DNA of 42,485 nucleotides from Chloroflexota bacterium (GCA_020631655.1 JAHDGV010000002.1:18655-61139), one strand, 5' to 3'; positions 28,501-38,315 are shown, counted from the stretch's first letter. Numbers and translations: made by a program. The notes: generated by a model from the sequence alone, not told the origin.

Positions 28501-29330
28501 ATTATTCTTTTATTCGATATCTTGAATCAAAAAAGACGGTTGACGACCGCGCCTTAAATCAACAGGTATGGCAGGCGTTTTGGGAAGCTTTGCCCGGTAG
28601 CTCGCGCCAGTTTCCACTGGAGATGCTTGAGCTTGGGGCTGGGACAGGCGCGATGACCCAGCGCATACTTGATTCGGGAAAAATTAGCACGCTCATGTAC
28701 ACGGCCATCGATGATCAGCCTGAAAACATTGAGGAGCTACAAACCCAATCGGCCGGATGGCTGGCAAATCGGCCGTTTATTAACCTGTTTGCCGAAACAA
28801 ACACGGCCGAAGCCTTTGTCGATGAACACGCTGGAGAACGTTTTTTTGATGCGATTCTGGCCCATGCTTTTCTTGATTTAGTTGATCTGGATCTCTTTTT
28901 GCCAAAGTTGTTAGAGCTGTTGCCAGATGGTGGAATAGGCTACTTTACGATCAATTTTGATGGGGATACGATTTTTCAGCCGAACCATCCGGCCGATGAG
29001 CAGATTTTAGATGCTTATCATGCATCGATGCGTGATCCATTCAGCGGCCGGAAACTGCTCAACAAACTGGTAGAGCTAGATGTAGATGTGCTTGCGGCCG
29101 GTAGCTCTGATTGGGTGGTGATGCCAAAACGGGGAGAGGAGGGCCATTATCCGGCCGATGAGGCGTATTTCCTGATGCACATACTCAGCTTTTTTGAAGA
29201 CTCGCTCGCTGGGCGGCCGGAAATCGATCAAGATGTTTTCGCAGATTGGTTGCAGGCTCGTAGAAGGCAGGTGGCTGACGGGCAACTTATTTATATTGCC
29301 CATCAGCTTGACGTGGTGTTTAGAAAATAG
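28497..29330 (+). CDS. Class I SAM-dependent methyltransferase
   Basis: 277 aa; LEMLELGAGTGAMTQRILDSG motif I; start overlaps the GT stop (ATGA). Confidence 0.85.
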   Translation: MNYSFIRYLESKKTVDDRALNQQVWQAFWEALPGSSRQFPLEMLELGAGTGAMTQRILDSGKISTLMYTAIDDQPENIEELQTQSAGWLANRPFINLFAETNTAEAFVDEHAGERFFDAILAHAFLDLVDLDLFLPKLLELLPDGGIGYFTINFDGDTIFQPNHPADEQILDAYHASMRDPFSGRKLLNKLVELDVDVLAAGSSDWVVMPKRGEEGHYPADEAYFLMHILSFFEDSLAGRPEIDQDVFADWLQARRRQVADGQLIYIAHQLDVVFRK

Positions 29331-29396
29331 AGAGGCTAATTGGCAGGCCGAGTGATGCTTATTGCGTAATACATTCTACGCAATACGAACTACGTT

Positions 29397-29702
29397 TCAC
29401 AAATCTCGCCAATCTTCCCAGTTATCCCGATTACGTCGGTCACTTACCATGCCAGAAATGCCATAAAAGCCGATCATAATGCCCACAATCATACAGCCGT
29501 AAGCAAGGAAATTAAGGAAAAATGTGGATGGCAACAGCCGAATCAAGATAAGAAACGGGAGACATGCACCAGCAATCAGCAAAACTGTTGCAATAATAAT
29601 GTACTTAGTTGGTGAGCCCTGCACGTTCTTTCCATTCCTCTTCCACAAGCCAACAGGCCGCCACATGTTTATTTCCAGTGATTGCCATATTTGAACCGTC
29701 AA
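29397..29702 (-). CDS. Small two-TM membrane protein, unknown (true start probably internal, near VQGSPTKYII)
   Basis: ORF with two hydrophobic stretches IIIATVLLIAGACLPFLILI and FLNFLAYGCMIVGIMIGFYGI; overlaps the 3' end of the ABC ATPase gene. Confidence 0.55.
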   Translation of the reverse strand: MTVQIWQSLEINMWRPVGLWKRNGKNVQGSPTKYIIIATVLLIAGACLPFLILIRLLPSTFFLNFLAYGCMIVGIMIGFYGISGMVSDRRNRDNWEDWRDL

Positions 29703-30630
29703 CTACCGGCATTGGCTTAGGCATATCAACATCACATTTCCCTTTGATGGCAAATTTGCATCTTGGGTGAAAGCGGCAACCAGACGGCGGATTAACCAAG
29801 CTGGGCGGCTCGCCGGGCGGGATTTCTTTGTACTCAAGCGCATTTTTTGCATCTGGGTCACCCGATGCCTCGAGCAATGCTTGGGTGTATGGATGCGTTG
29901 GATTCTCGAGCAGGCTTTTAATCGGGGCGAATTCAACGATTTGCCCCGCATACATCACAAAAATATATTCTGAAAAATAACGAACCGTAGAGAGGTCATG
30001 GGTAATATAAATGACCGCCAGATTATGTTTTTCTTGCAGATTGCGCAGGAGCTTTAAGATTTCAACTCGTACAGAGGCATCGAGCATCGATACCGGTTCG
30101 TCCGCAACCAGTAGGTCTGGTTCTAAGATCATTGCCCGGGCGATAACAACCCGCTGTTGTTGGCCACCGCTCAGCATATGGGGAAACTTTGGCAAAATTT
30201 CCTCAACAGGGGTGAGTTTTACCTCTTCCATGATCGTTTCAATTTTAGATTGCCGCTCCGCCGCATTGGTAAAGCCATTAATGATTAGCGGTTCTTCTAA
30301 GATCTGCTGGATGGTCATAAATGGAGCCAATGCCCCAAATGGATCTTGCTGAATAAAGCCAACTTTAGAGCGATAATCGCGCAAATCTAATCCGTCCAAC
30401 TCTCCAACATTGATCCCCTTGAAATCAATTGTACCTTTTGTTGGCTTGTTTAGACGCAAAATCGTCTTCATCAGGCTCGATTTGCCACAACCACTTTCGC
30501 CAACACAGGCCATCGCTTCACCGGCGTTTAACTCGAAGGATACGCCGTCTACGGCCCGAACATAACCCGCATGGCCCAGACCAAATCTTTTCAGTTCGTA
30601 CCAAACGTGTAGATCATCAACTTTTAGCAT
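29605..30630 (-). CDS. Oligopeptide/dipeptide ABC transporter ATP-binding protein (F-type), transporter 2; start set at MLKVDDLHVWYE
   Basis: [45 protein letters not shown]-terminal oligopeptide/dipeptide region GCRFHPRCKFA. Confidence 0.93.
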   Translation of the reverse strand: MLKVDDLHVWYELKRFGLGHAGYVRAVDGVSFELNAGEAMACVGESGCGKSSLMKTILRLNKPTKGTIDFKGINVGELDGLDLRDYRSKVGFIQQDPFGALAPFMTIQQILEEPLIINGFTNAAERQSKIETIMEEVKLTPVEEILPKFPHMLSGGQQQRVVIARAMILEPDLLVADEPVSMLDASVRVEILKLLRNLQEKHNLAVIYITHDLSTVRYFSEYIFVMYAGQIVEFAPIKSLLENPTHPYTQALLEASGDPDAKNALEYKEIPPGEPPSLVNPPSGCRFHPRCKFAIKGKCDVDMPKPMPVVDGSNMAITGNKHVAACWLVEEEWKERAGLTN

Positions 30631-31645
30631 ACATTTCCTCCCAAGTGTCTGGATTACTCTCGGCCGAAACACTGTCCGACTCGTGTAACCAGCATTTTAC
30701 CTTCCGGCCGTCTGACATATTAAATACCGGTGGCTCGTCAGAGCAGCGCTCAAATCTAGCCGGACACCGGTCTGCAAATCGGCAGCCGGTAGGTGGTTTT
30801 AACAGGCTGGGTGGTTGACCCGAAATAAAGTCAGGTTGCATTTCCCCATAAAGCCGAGGCACGCTATCCATCAGTGCTTTTGAATAGGGATGGAGTGGCT
30901 CTGTGAAGAAGTTATGCGCGTCGCTGACTTCTACAACTTGCCCGGCGTACATGACCGCCACATTGTCTGCCAGCTCACTTGATGTAGCGATATCGTGCGT
31001 AATCAGGATAAACGACGCTTTTTTCTCTGCTTTGAACCGCTTGAGCAGGTTCATAATATTCGCCTGCGTCAGCACATCTAGGGCTGATGTCGGCTCATCC
31101 AACAAAACCATTTCAGGCTCAGTGATGAGGGACATCGCAATTGCTACACGCTGGCGCATACCGCCGCTAAGCTCAAAAGCATATCGGTACAGAAAGTCGG
31201 CCGGTACACCCACTTGATCAAACTTCTCAAGTGCCAGTTCCATCGCTTCTTTTTTCGTTAGTTTGCCATCTAGCAAAATTGGTTCAGCAACCTGATCACC
31301 CACCCGCATGACAGGATTAAGCGAATTCAGAGCCGCCTGAGGCACCATGGCTATCCGTTGCCAGCGAATGTCTTTTCTAAACTGCTCATCCGACAACTTC
31401 ATGATATCTTGGTTGTTTAAAAACACTTCACCAGAATAGTGATCGACATTTTTTGGCAACAGGCGCAAAATCGCTTTTGCCAAAGAGCTTTTGCCACAGC
31501 CGGATTCGCCCAAAATAACGGTCGCTTGGTTTTTAGGGAGATCGAAATTTACACCGTCTACCGCTTGCACCGCCCCCGATTTGACACGGAAGTGTAATTT
31601 TAAATCCCTAACCCGCAGCAAGTCGGTTGTTTCATTGTTGTTCAT
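30617..31645 (-). CDS. Oligopeptide/dipeptide ABC transporter ATP-binding protein (D-type), transporter 2
   Basis: [62 protein letters not shown]. Confidence 0.93.
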   Translation of the reverse strand: MNNNETTDLLRVRDLKLHFRVKSGAVQAVDGVNFDLPKNQATVILGESGCGKSSLAKAILRLLPKNVDHYSGEVFLNNQDIMKLSDEQFRKDIRWQRIAMVPQAALNSLNPVMRVGDQVAEPILLDGKLTKKEAMELALEKFDQVGVPADFLYRYAFELSGGMRQRVAIAMSLITEPEMVLLDEPTSALDVLTQANIMNLLKRFKAEKKASFILITHDIATSSELADNVAVMYAGQVVEVSDAHNFFTEPLHPYSKALMDSVPRLYGEMQPDFISGQPPSLLKPPTGCRFADRCPARFERCSDEPPVFNMSDGRKVKCWLHESDSVSAESNPDTWEEMYAKS

Positions 31646-31649
31646 GTTG

Positions 31650-32984
31650 CTATATCTCCCGCAGTTTTGGATTGAAAATCCGGTCTAAGGCAAACCCAAC
31701 TAAAGAGAAGCCCACACCAACAAGCATCATTAATACCGCTGGTTCAAGCATCCAATAGTAGTACCCGTTAAACAAGGCGCCTTGGCTTCGAGCGTTCTCG
31801 ATTACTTTGCCCCAAGTTGGCAATACCGGGTCACCCAATCCAAGAAGCGCCAGGGTCGCTTCTGTAAATACAAATGCGGGGACTGAGGTTACAAGGGCCG
31901 GAATTACCAGTGGGATTACACGAGGAATTAAGTAGCGGAAAATGATACGTCTACTGCCAGCACCGTAAGCCTGTGCCGCCTCGATATAGGGTAATTCACG
32001 CGTTTGTAAAAAGATTGATCGGTAGGTTTTGACACCACCGCCGAATATATTGAGCGCGATTACCATCCCTAAAATCACCCAAATACTGCGTGAGTAGAGG
32101 GTTCCGATAAGAATAAGCAGCGGCAAGCCGGGCAAAATAAGGTTTACGTCTGTGACCCGCTGAATGGCCGAATCAACCCATCCTCCATACCAAACGCTGG
32201 TAGCGGCGATGATCATATTTGCGGCTGTAATAACCAGAGCCGCAACCAATCCAAACGCCATTGCGATTGGTGTGCCCCACAGCAGGGCAACTGAAATATC
32301 ACGGCGTAAATGGTCTGTCCCAGCGATTCCGTGAACCGCTCCGTACATGACGAGCTTGGCCTCAAAGTCAGATTCTTCTTCAAAAATTAAGCCTACAAGT
32401 CGTACCTGATAGGTTCCTTTCTGTGGCGTTGGTTCAGCCAAGCTGGGGTCTAAAAAGAATCCAACTTCGGCCGAATTTGCTTCAACCCGCCGCATAACAC
32501 GATCATCTTGGGTCGGCCGATAAATTTCTTGCCCACCCGGTGTGACTTCACCAGCGCGAATTTCCTCGCCGTTTGGTGTGACCCAAAAAATTTCAACAAA
32601 GGGTTGTTTTTCGATGAAATCCGCTTCAATGAAGAAGGTTAGCTCTGGGACGAATGAAGCATATTCATAATCAAAAGACATTGTGATTACTTTTTCTTCA
32701 ATATCATCTGAGATTGTGGTGTAGCTAATTGCTGTCTCGGGTAATTCCCGGCTGTCAAGGATCAGAGTTGGGGGCAGGTTTTCTTGATTGAACCAATTCA
32801 CCCACGTTGGGCGAGCATTCCTCGGATTATTTTCAACGACCGCTTCCCCCCCACGCCATCTTTCAAGCGCTTCTGAATAGGGGATGGTTATGACAGCATA
32901 AAGCGCCAGCAGGATAAAGCCGAAAATGATAGCTAACCCCACAATGGCTGATGGATATTGGCGTATTTCACTCCATCTAATCAT
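31650..32984 (-). CDS. ABC transporter permease (DppC/OppC-like) with unusually large extracytoplasmic insert, transporter 2
   Basis: 444 aa; C-terminal BPD_transp_1-like part, YIEAAQAYGAGSRRIIFRYLIPRVIP (EAA motif). Confidence 0.92.
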   Translation of the reverse strand: MIRWSEIRQYPSAIVGLAIIFGFILLALYAVITIPYSEALERWRGGEAVVENNPRNARPTWVNWFNQENLPPTLILDSRELPETAISYTTISDDIEEKVITMSFDYEYASFVPELTFFIEADFIEKQPFVEIFWVTPNGEEIRAGEVTPGGQEIYRPTQDDRVMRRVEANSAEVGFFLDPSLAEPTPQKGTYQVRLVGLIFEEESDFEAKLVMYGAVHGIAGTDHLRRDISVALLWGTPIAMAFGLVAALVITAANMIIAATSVWYGGWVDSAIQRVTDVNLILPGLPLLILIGTLYSRSIWVILGMVIALNIFGGGVKTYRSIFLQTRELPYIEAAQAYGAGSRRIIFRYLIPRVIPLVIPALVTSVPAFVFTEATLALLGLGDPVLPTWGKVIENARSQGALFNGYYYWMLEPAVLMMLVGVGFSLVGFALDRIFNPKLREI

Positions 32985-34141
32985 CGGCCGCTACTCCCTT
33001 CGCCCACGCGTACTCGAGGGTCAACGATGGCATACATAATGTCCAGAATGAGTAATGTGAATGTGAGCAGATACGCATCGAGCACTGTCAAAGAGATAAT
33101 GACGGCCGTATCAAACTGCCCAATCGCTTGGCCATAGGTGTTGCCTAACCCGGGCCAGTTCATCACCGTTTCTAATACAATCGATCCACCCCAAAGGGCC
33201 AGCAAAACGAACGCAAAGGAGGTGATGATGGGAGGCAATGTCGGGCGCAAAATATAGCGTCTTTCTACCAAGTTATCTGGCAACCCTTTTGCTTTTGCCA
33301 TGTCCACATAGTCTTCACTTGCAAAGGCTAAAAAGAAGGTCCGTTGGCTATAAATGCCGGAAAAAACCGCATTGATGACAATCGCCCCAACAGGGATGAT
33401 CATGTGGAAGGCCAAGCTCTTGGCGTATCCCCAAGTAGTTTCTGGAGGTGGTGCTGAAACCATACCACCAAACGGTAGCCAGTTGAGAAGCGCGGCAAAA
33501 ATCACAATAAAAAAGAGGGCATAGAACCATGAAGGGGCGGCCGAAGTTGGCGCTAGCCCAATGATTGCTTTGTCCAGCCAGCTACCATAGCGTCTTGATA
33601 GGGCCAATCCCCCAAACAAGGTTAAGAAGAACAGCATCAGTAGTCCTGTTCCCATTAACACCAGCGTGGCGGGTAAGCGTTCCAGAATAATATTTCGGAT
33701 CAGCCTGGAGCCGGAATCACTGGTCATATTGTCTGCAAAGCCCAGATTTAGAGTCATTGCTGATCCCAAAGCTCTGAAGCTCCTAATCGCAAACGGCTGA
33801 TCGAGTCCAAATCGTTTTTCAGCTAAGGCCACTTGTTGCGCAACCATCTCATTTCGCTGTTCTTGGGACATTGCTTTTAAAGCCGGGTCCTCAAGCGCCT
33901 GAATAGCGACAAAATTGGCAATTTCCTCTTGAATGACCGCACGGCGGATGTCATCTAGCGCACCCCCCATGTTTGCGATTAGCACGGTCAGATAGACGCC
34001 AACAGTCACAGTGGCAATTGCAGCCAAAATGCGACGCAAAATATATTTTGATAGGCGAAAAACCGTATCATTTCGAGCTTTTGTAGATGCTTGTTCAACA
34101 TCTGCCAATTCTTTGCTCGGTTCGATTGGAGCTACAGCCAT
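32981..34141 (-). CDS. ABC transporter permease (DppB/OppB-like), transporter 2
   Basis: 386 aa; YVDMAKAKGLPDNLVERRYILRPTLPPI, GSIVLETVMNWPGLGNTYGQAI. Confidence 0.92.
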   Translation of the reverse strand: MAVAPIEPSKELADVEQASTKARNDTVFRLSKYILRRILAAIATVTVGVYLTVLIANMGGALDDIRRAVIQEEIANFVAIQALEDPALKAMSQEQRNEMVAQQVALAEKRFGLDQPFAIRSFRALGSAMTLNLGFADNMTSDSGSRLIRNIILERLPATLVLMGTGLLMLFFLTLFGGLALSRRYGSWLDKAIIGLAPTSAAPSWFYALFFIVIFAALLNWLPFGGMVSAPPPETTWGYAKSLAFHMIIPVGAIVINAVFSGIYSQRTFFLAFASEDYVDMAKAKGLPDNLVERRYILRPTLPPIITSFAFVLLALWGGSIVLETVMNWPGLGNTYGQAIGQFDTAVIISLTVLDAYLLTFTLLILDIMYAIVDPRVRVGEGSSGR

Positions 34142-34268
34142 AATCTATTTCTCTTTTAAATGGTAAATTTAGGATAGGGACGCAAGACAGGGATAGATGA
34201 AAATCTCTACTTCCCGATCTCTATCTTCCATCTCTATCGCCATATTACTGGCCAAATACAATGCAAAT

Positions 34269-34311
34269 GGGAGGACAAGTGTCTCTCAATCAAGAAAACA
34301 CTTGCCCTCCC
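34269..34311 (-). terminator. Strong hairpin between SBP gene and downstream permease (partial terminator or mRNA-stabilising)
   Basis: 14-bp arms 34269-34282 and 34298-34311; the single mismatch becomes a G-U wobble only in minus-strand RNA. Confidence 0.7.
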
Positions 34312-34349
34312 AGCAAAGACTAATCGATTAGATTAATCATTACGTCGTC

Positions 34350-36971
34350 TTACGGTGATGCTACAAACTCAAGTGAGCTTAAGCTTGGAAGAGCTACGCG
34401 TGTTGAGCTTACAACAACCTCTAAGCGGCTTGAGCCAGCTTCTAGGTCGCCAGTTACATCTGAACCGAGGGTAACTTGCCACAAACCATCTTCGATGGCA
34501 TCTGCTGAACCTTGGCCAACGAGGGCGCCGGTTGCGTCAAATAGCAAGTAGGTGACTTCGCTGATGTCAGCCATTGCGTATGGTGCACCATCGAAGCTAA
34601 CGATAACATCGAATACAGCTTCATCGCCGTTGGTTACACGGCCTGGACCGTCTAGTTCAACTTCTGCGATTGCAGGGGCCGCGAAGCGATCCCATTTGTT
34701 CGATGCATCTGGGTAAGCCGTGTTCCGTTGCAGGATCACGTTACCTTCAACTGGGAATGCACGTTGCAAGAAGAATGGTCCGGTTCCAATCCAGAAGTGA
34801 CCGCGTACGCGATTCCACTCAGCTAGATTTTCGTAACGGGCTGTTGCATCTTCTGCTGTTACAAATTGTCCCATAGTAGGTTCGTATGGAATGAATCCAG
34901 ATGCAATAGCACCTTCGATTCCTTCTTCTTCGTTACCGTTGAGCATGTTGCCCAAGATTTCAAGTGTTGGACCTGAAACGTAGCTCATGTGCTCGATTTC
35001 AGCCGTTGTTGATTTGTCGGCCGAGAATGCGGTTAGACCTTGGGTTTCAGCCATTACACCGATCGCCAAGTTGTGCCATGCACCTTCACCTTGGTTGTAT
35101 TGCGGCCACCAGGTTGCAACACCGTTTTCAGCGTCAAGAGACCAAGCATCGGTGTAGGTTTCAATCGTCAACGGATCCAATGAAAGAACGCGGGTTCCTT
35201 TGAAGGTTCCGATGAATGATTCAAACGCTGCAACTTGAGCTTCGTCATAGATTGCACTGGCTTCTTTAGCTTGATCAAATTGCATGATCATGCCCATCAC
35301 GAAGTCAGCTGGGCTGATTGCACTACCATCATGCCAAGTTACGGTTTCCCAAAGGTCAGCAGGATAGGTAACGGTGCTCTTGAGCAACGCTGTTTGTGTT
35401 TCGGTGAATTTCTCAGATGCGGTGATAAATGTTTGGGTTTCTGCATCCCAATCTACCCATGCATCATCTGGTACGGTAATTTCAGCAGCTGATTCAAGGG
35501 TTACCCAGTCAAGCGTTTTACCTACTGGCAAATCTTCTTGAGCGGTAACGGTTGCGCTTTCAATCCGTTGTGGAATTGCAAGACCAGTATGCGGATCAGG
35601 CAATGTACCAGCGTCGCCGGTTGCACGGATCAACGATTGGTCAAAGATCCAGTTAGAACCAGCGATTGGGTTCCAAGCTTCGGTCAAGATGCTTGGCATC
35701 GCCATGGTTACAGAACCACCAACTTCTTCGCCACGGCGCAGGGTGTATGGCCAGAAGCGAGAACCGCTGATACCACCAGAAAGGTCGGCCGACAATGAGA
35801 TTTCACTGCGATATGGCCAAGCTGATTGGAGGTCTACCAACCAAATGCGTTGTGATTCTTCCATCGCCAAAGGCAAGATGGCGCTAATCATTTCAGCACG
35901 TTCTTCGAGGGTTGAGTAGTCGCTGTCATTCAAACGTTGTGCTAAATCAGCAAATTCATCGCTGTTTTCATAAGCTTGGAACAACGGGAATGGAAGCCCA
36001 GCTGCAGTTTGGAAGAATTGCCAGTTACCACCTACGTCACGGCTAATGGCTGTAGATATCCAGCCGCCGGTGTAGTAGTTGAATGCACAGTCGCTAGGCT
36101 CGCCGCGCAACCAGATTGGTGAAGCGTCGGCCGAGCTTTTGTAGTCACGAAGAACGGTGAAACCGATATCTTCCAATTGGTCAGCAACATAGTCACCGAT
36201 TTCAGTACGTTGGTCTTCTGTACGGATCAAACCGCTCAATTCGATTGGCGCACCGTTGAAGTTCCAAACGCCATCTACCAATTCAGCACCCATAGCTTCC
36301 ATCTCGGTTGCGATGGTAGCAGCGGCTGCTTCTTGGTTGAATGCATATTGTGCTTCGATAGCTCGGATGTCGGCAGCAAAACGGCCGCGGTCAGCTGAAG
36401 CAGCGTTGATTGCCACGTACCGTGGGGTTGCAAGGCCACCCATAATTTCAGTAGCGATAAAATCACGATCAACCAATTGGTTCATTGCTTCGCGGATTGC
36501 CGCGTTAGCAAATGGGTTCATCACACCTTCGTCAGCGCAGGCTGCAGGGTTAAACGAAATTTCGTAGTAAAGGCCGAATGATTGAACACTATCGATCGCA
36601 TCAATTTCTTGAAGACGTGCAAACGAGGTTGGGTTACCGATGTCATCCGCAAAAACGTCGATATCACCTGCTTCTAGACGGCTGATAGCCGCATCTGCAT
36701 TTGCCTCTTCCAATACCACGACGGTATCAACCCAAGGACCATTCCGGTCAACGGGTACTGGGGTCGCTTCAACAACAACCTCAACAATTTTTTCTACTTC
36801 TACTTCCTTAACGACTTCGACCTCTTCAACAACTTCTTGAACGACTTCGACTTCGCGTGTGACTTCAACTTCCTTGATAACTTCTACTTCACGAACAACT
36901 TCTACGGGTTCGGCCGTACAAGCGATTAAAAGCAGAGTCAACAATGAAGTCACGAAAAACAATTTCTTCAT
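34350..36971 (-). CDS. Family 5 extracellular solute-binding lipoprotein, apparently permuted domain order, C-terminal Ig-like region
   Basis: 873 aa; lipobox LLTLLLIAC; E/V repeat linker; C-lobe-like segments (SRLEAGDIDVF, FANAAIREAMNQLVDRDFI) precede the N-lobe-like segment (GGSVTMAMPSILTEAWNP, VTWHDGSAISPADFV). Confidence 0.9.
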   Translation of the reverse strand: MKKLFFVTSLLTLLLIACTAEPVEVVREVEVIKEVEVTREVEVVQEVVEEVEVVKEVEVEKIVEVVVEATPVPVDRNGPWVDTVVVLEEANADAAISRLEAGDIDVFADDIGNPTSFARLQEIDAIDSVQSFGLYYEISFNPAACADEGVMNPFANAAIREAMNQLVDRDFIATEIMGGLATPRYVAINAASADRGRFAADIRAIEAQYAFNQEAAAATIATEMEAMGAELVDGVWNFNGAPIELSGLIRTEDQRTEIGDYVADQLEDIGFTVLRDYKSSADASPIWLRGEPSDCAFNYYTGGWISTAISRDVGGNWQFFQTAAGLPFPLFQAYENSDEFADLAQRLNDSDYSTLEERAEMISAILPLAMEESQRIWLVDLQSAWPYRSEISLSADLSGGISGSRFWPYTLRRGEEVGGSVTMAMPSILTEAWNPIAGSNWIFDQSLIRATGDAGTLPDPHTGLAIPQRIESATVTAQEDLPVGKTLDWVTLESAAEITVPDDAWVDWDAETQTFITASEKFTETQTALLKSTVTYPADLWETVTWHDGSAISPADFVMGMIMQFDQAKEASAIYDEAQVAAFESFIGTFKGTRVLSLDPLTIETYTDAWSLDAENGVATWWPQYNQGEGAWHNLAIGVMAETQGLTAFSADKSTTAEIEHMSYVSGPTLEILGNMLNGNEEEGIEGAIASGFIPYEPTMGQFVTAEDATARYENLAEWNRVRGHFWIGTGPFFLQRAFPVEGNVILQRNTAYPDASNKWDRFAAPAIAEVELDGPGRVTNGDEAVFDVIVSFDGAPYAMADISEVTYLLFDATGALVGQGSADAIEDGLWQVTLGSDVTGDLEAGSSRLEVVVSSTRVALPSLSSLEFVASP

Positions 36972-37295
36972 TTTTAATCTCCTTATTTTAAATTTTGACT
37001 AAATGTCAATTGTTTCAAAAAAACATGCAGATCTTGCGGATAGTGCATGCAATTGATCTTATTAAGTGGCTCCCATAGGTGTCACCACCTATTAGAATGA
37101 TGACGATCTAAGTTTTATTTTGGTCTGGAATGAGGCTATGTTGGTTCAATAAAACTTTGGTATAAAAAATTAATTTTGAGTTTGCACGAGTCTCAATGTG
37201 TATCTCCACAATCTGTGAAATTATGTTGATTTCCTCGAGATAATATGTCAATTAACAACATTTTGCACGTACATCTAACTTAGTCTAACAACTGT

Positions 37296-38315
37296 TTAAA
37301 CAAGATCTGGTAATTTGCTTGATTTACCTTCATCCAACAGATGGCAAGCCGCATAGTGATCATCGCCATAATCCTTGAATTCTGGCTCTTCCGTTTTGCA
37401 TCTTGCAAATGCCAGCGGGCATCGAGTATGGAAGCGGCAACCAGACGGTGGATTGATTGGACTTGGGACGTCACCTTCTAAAATGATCCGTTTTTTGCGC
37501 TGTTTAGGGTCTGGGATGGGGATCGCAGACATGAGAGCCTGTGTATACGGGTGTAGAGGGTTTTGGAACAGGTCCCCTCTCGTAGCCATCTCGGCCATCT
37601 TGCCCAAATACATCACCCCAACCCGATCGCTAAAGTGCTCGACCACGCTTAAATTATGGGCAATGAACAGGTAGGTTAGCCCAAATTCATCTTGAAGTTC
37701 TTCAAGCAGGTTTAAAACCGAGGCCTGAATCGATACGTCTAACGCCGATACTGGCTCGTCACAAACGATAAACTTTGGATTTACAGCTAATGCGCGAGCA
37801 ATACCGATCCGCTGACGCTGACCGCCTGAAAATTCGTGGGGATAGCGGCGAGCGTGGTCGGCCCGCATACCTACCCGCGTCAACATTTGAACAACCAATT
37901 CGTACCGTTCTTCGGCCGTTTTGTTGGTGTGGATGCGGAGCCCTTCAGCGATACTTTCACCAATCGGCATACGTGGATCAAGTGATGAATACGGGTCCTG
38001 AAAGATAATCTGCATCTCTTGACGAAGCTCTTTGAGCTCGTTTTTAGGCAAAGTTGCCACATCAGTTCCATCAAACAACACTGAGCCTGACGTCGGTTCG
38101 ATTAAGCGTAAAATCGTACGGCCGGCCGTTGTTTTGCCACAGCCAGATTCGCCTACCAAGCCAAGAGATTCCCCTTCGTAGATATGAAAGCTAATATCAT
38201 CAACCGCTTTAACCCAGCCGGTTGTCCGTTGAAGCAAACCTGATTTGATAGGGAAATGCTTTTTGAGGTTCTTGACCTCAACTAAAACTTTTTTCTTTTT
38301 GGTCGTTTCGCTCAC
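37296..38315 (-). CDS. Oligopeptide ABC transporter ATP-binding protein (OppF-like), transporter 1
   Basis: [49 protein letters not shown]. Confidence 0.94.
   Translation of the reverse strand: MSETTKKKKVLVEVKNLKKHFPIKSGLLQRTTGWVKAVDDISFHIYEGESLGLVGESGCGKTTAGRTILRLIEPTSGSVLFDGTDVATLPKNELKELRQEMQIIFQDPYSSLDPRMPIGESIAEGLRIHTNKTAEERYELVVQMLTRVGMRADHARRYPHEFSGGQRQRIGIARALAVNPKFIVCDEPVSALDVSIQASVLNLLEELQDEFGLTYLFIAHNLSVVEHFSDRVGVMYLGKMAEMATRGDLFQNPLHPYTQALMSAIPIPDPKQRKKRIILEGDVPSPINPPSGCRFHTRCPLAFARCKTEEPEFKDYGDDHYAACHLLDEGKSSKLPDLV

Noticed and set aside
29341-29396. attgcgta...tacgcaat inverted repeat between convergent genes
   Set aside because: Only 8-bp stem without clear T tract; may be a weak terminator but too short to call
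36790-36910. Short DNA repeats (acttcnacttc) considered as a CRISPR or minisatellite
   Set aside because: They lie in frame inside the SBP linker and encode an E/V repeat
37075-37092. ataggtg tcac cacctat hairpin upstream of the SBP gene
   Set aside because: 7-bp stem in an AT-rich promoter region; could be an operator, but no further support
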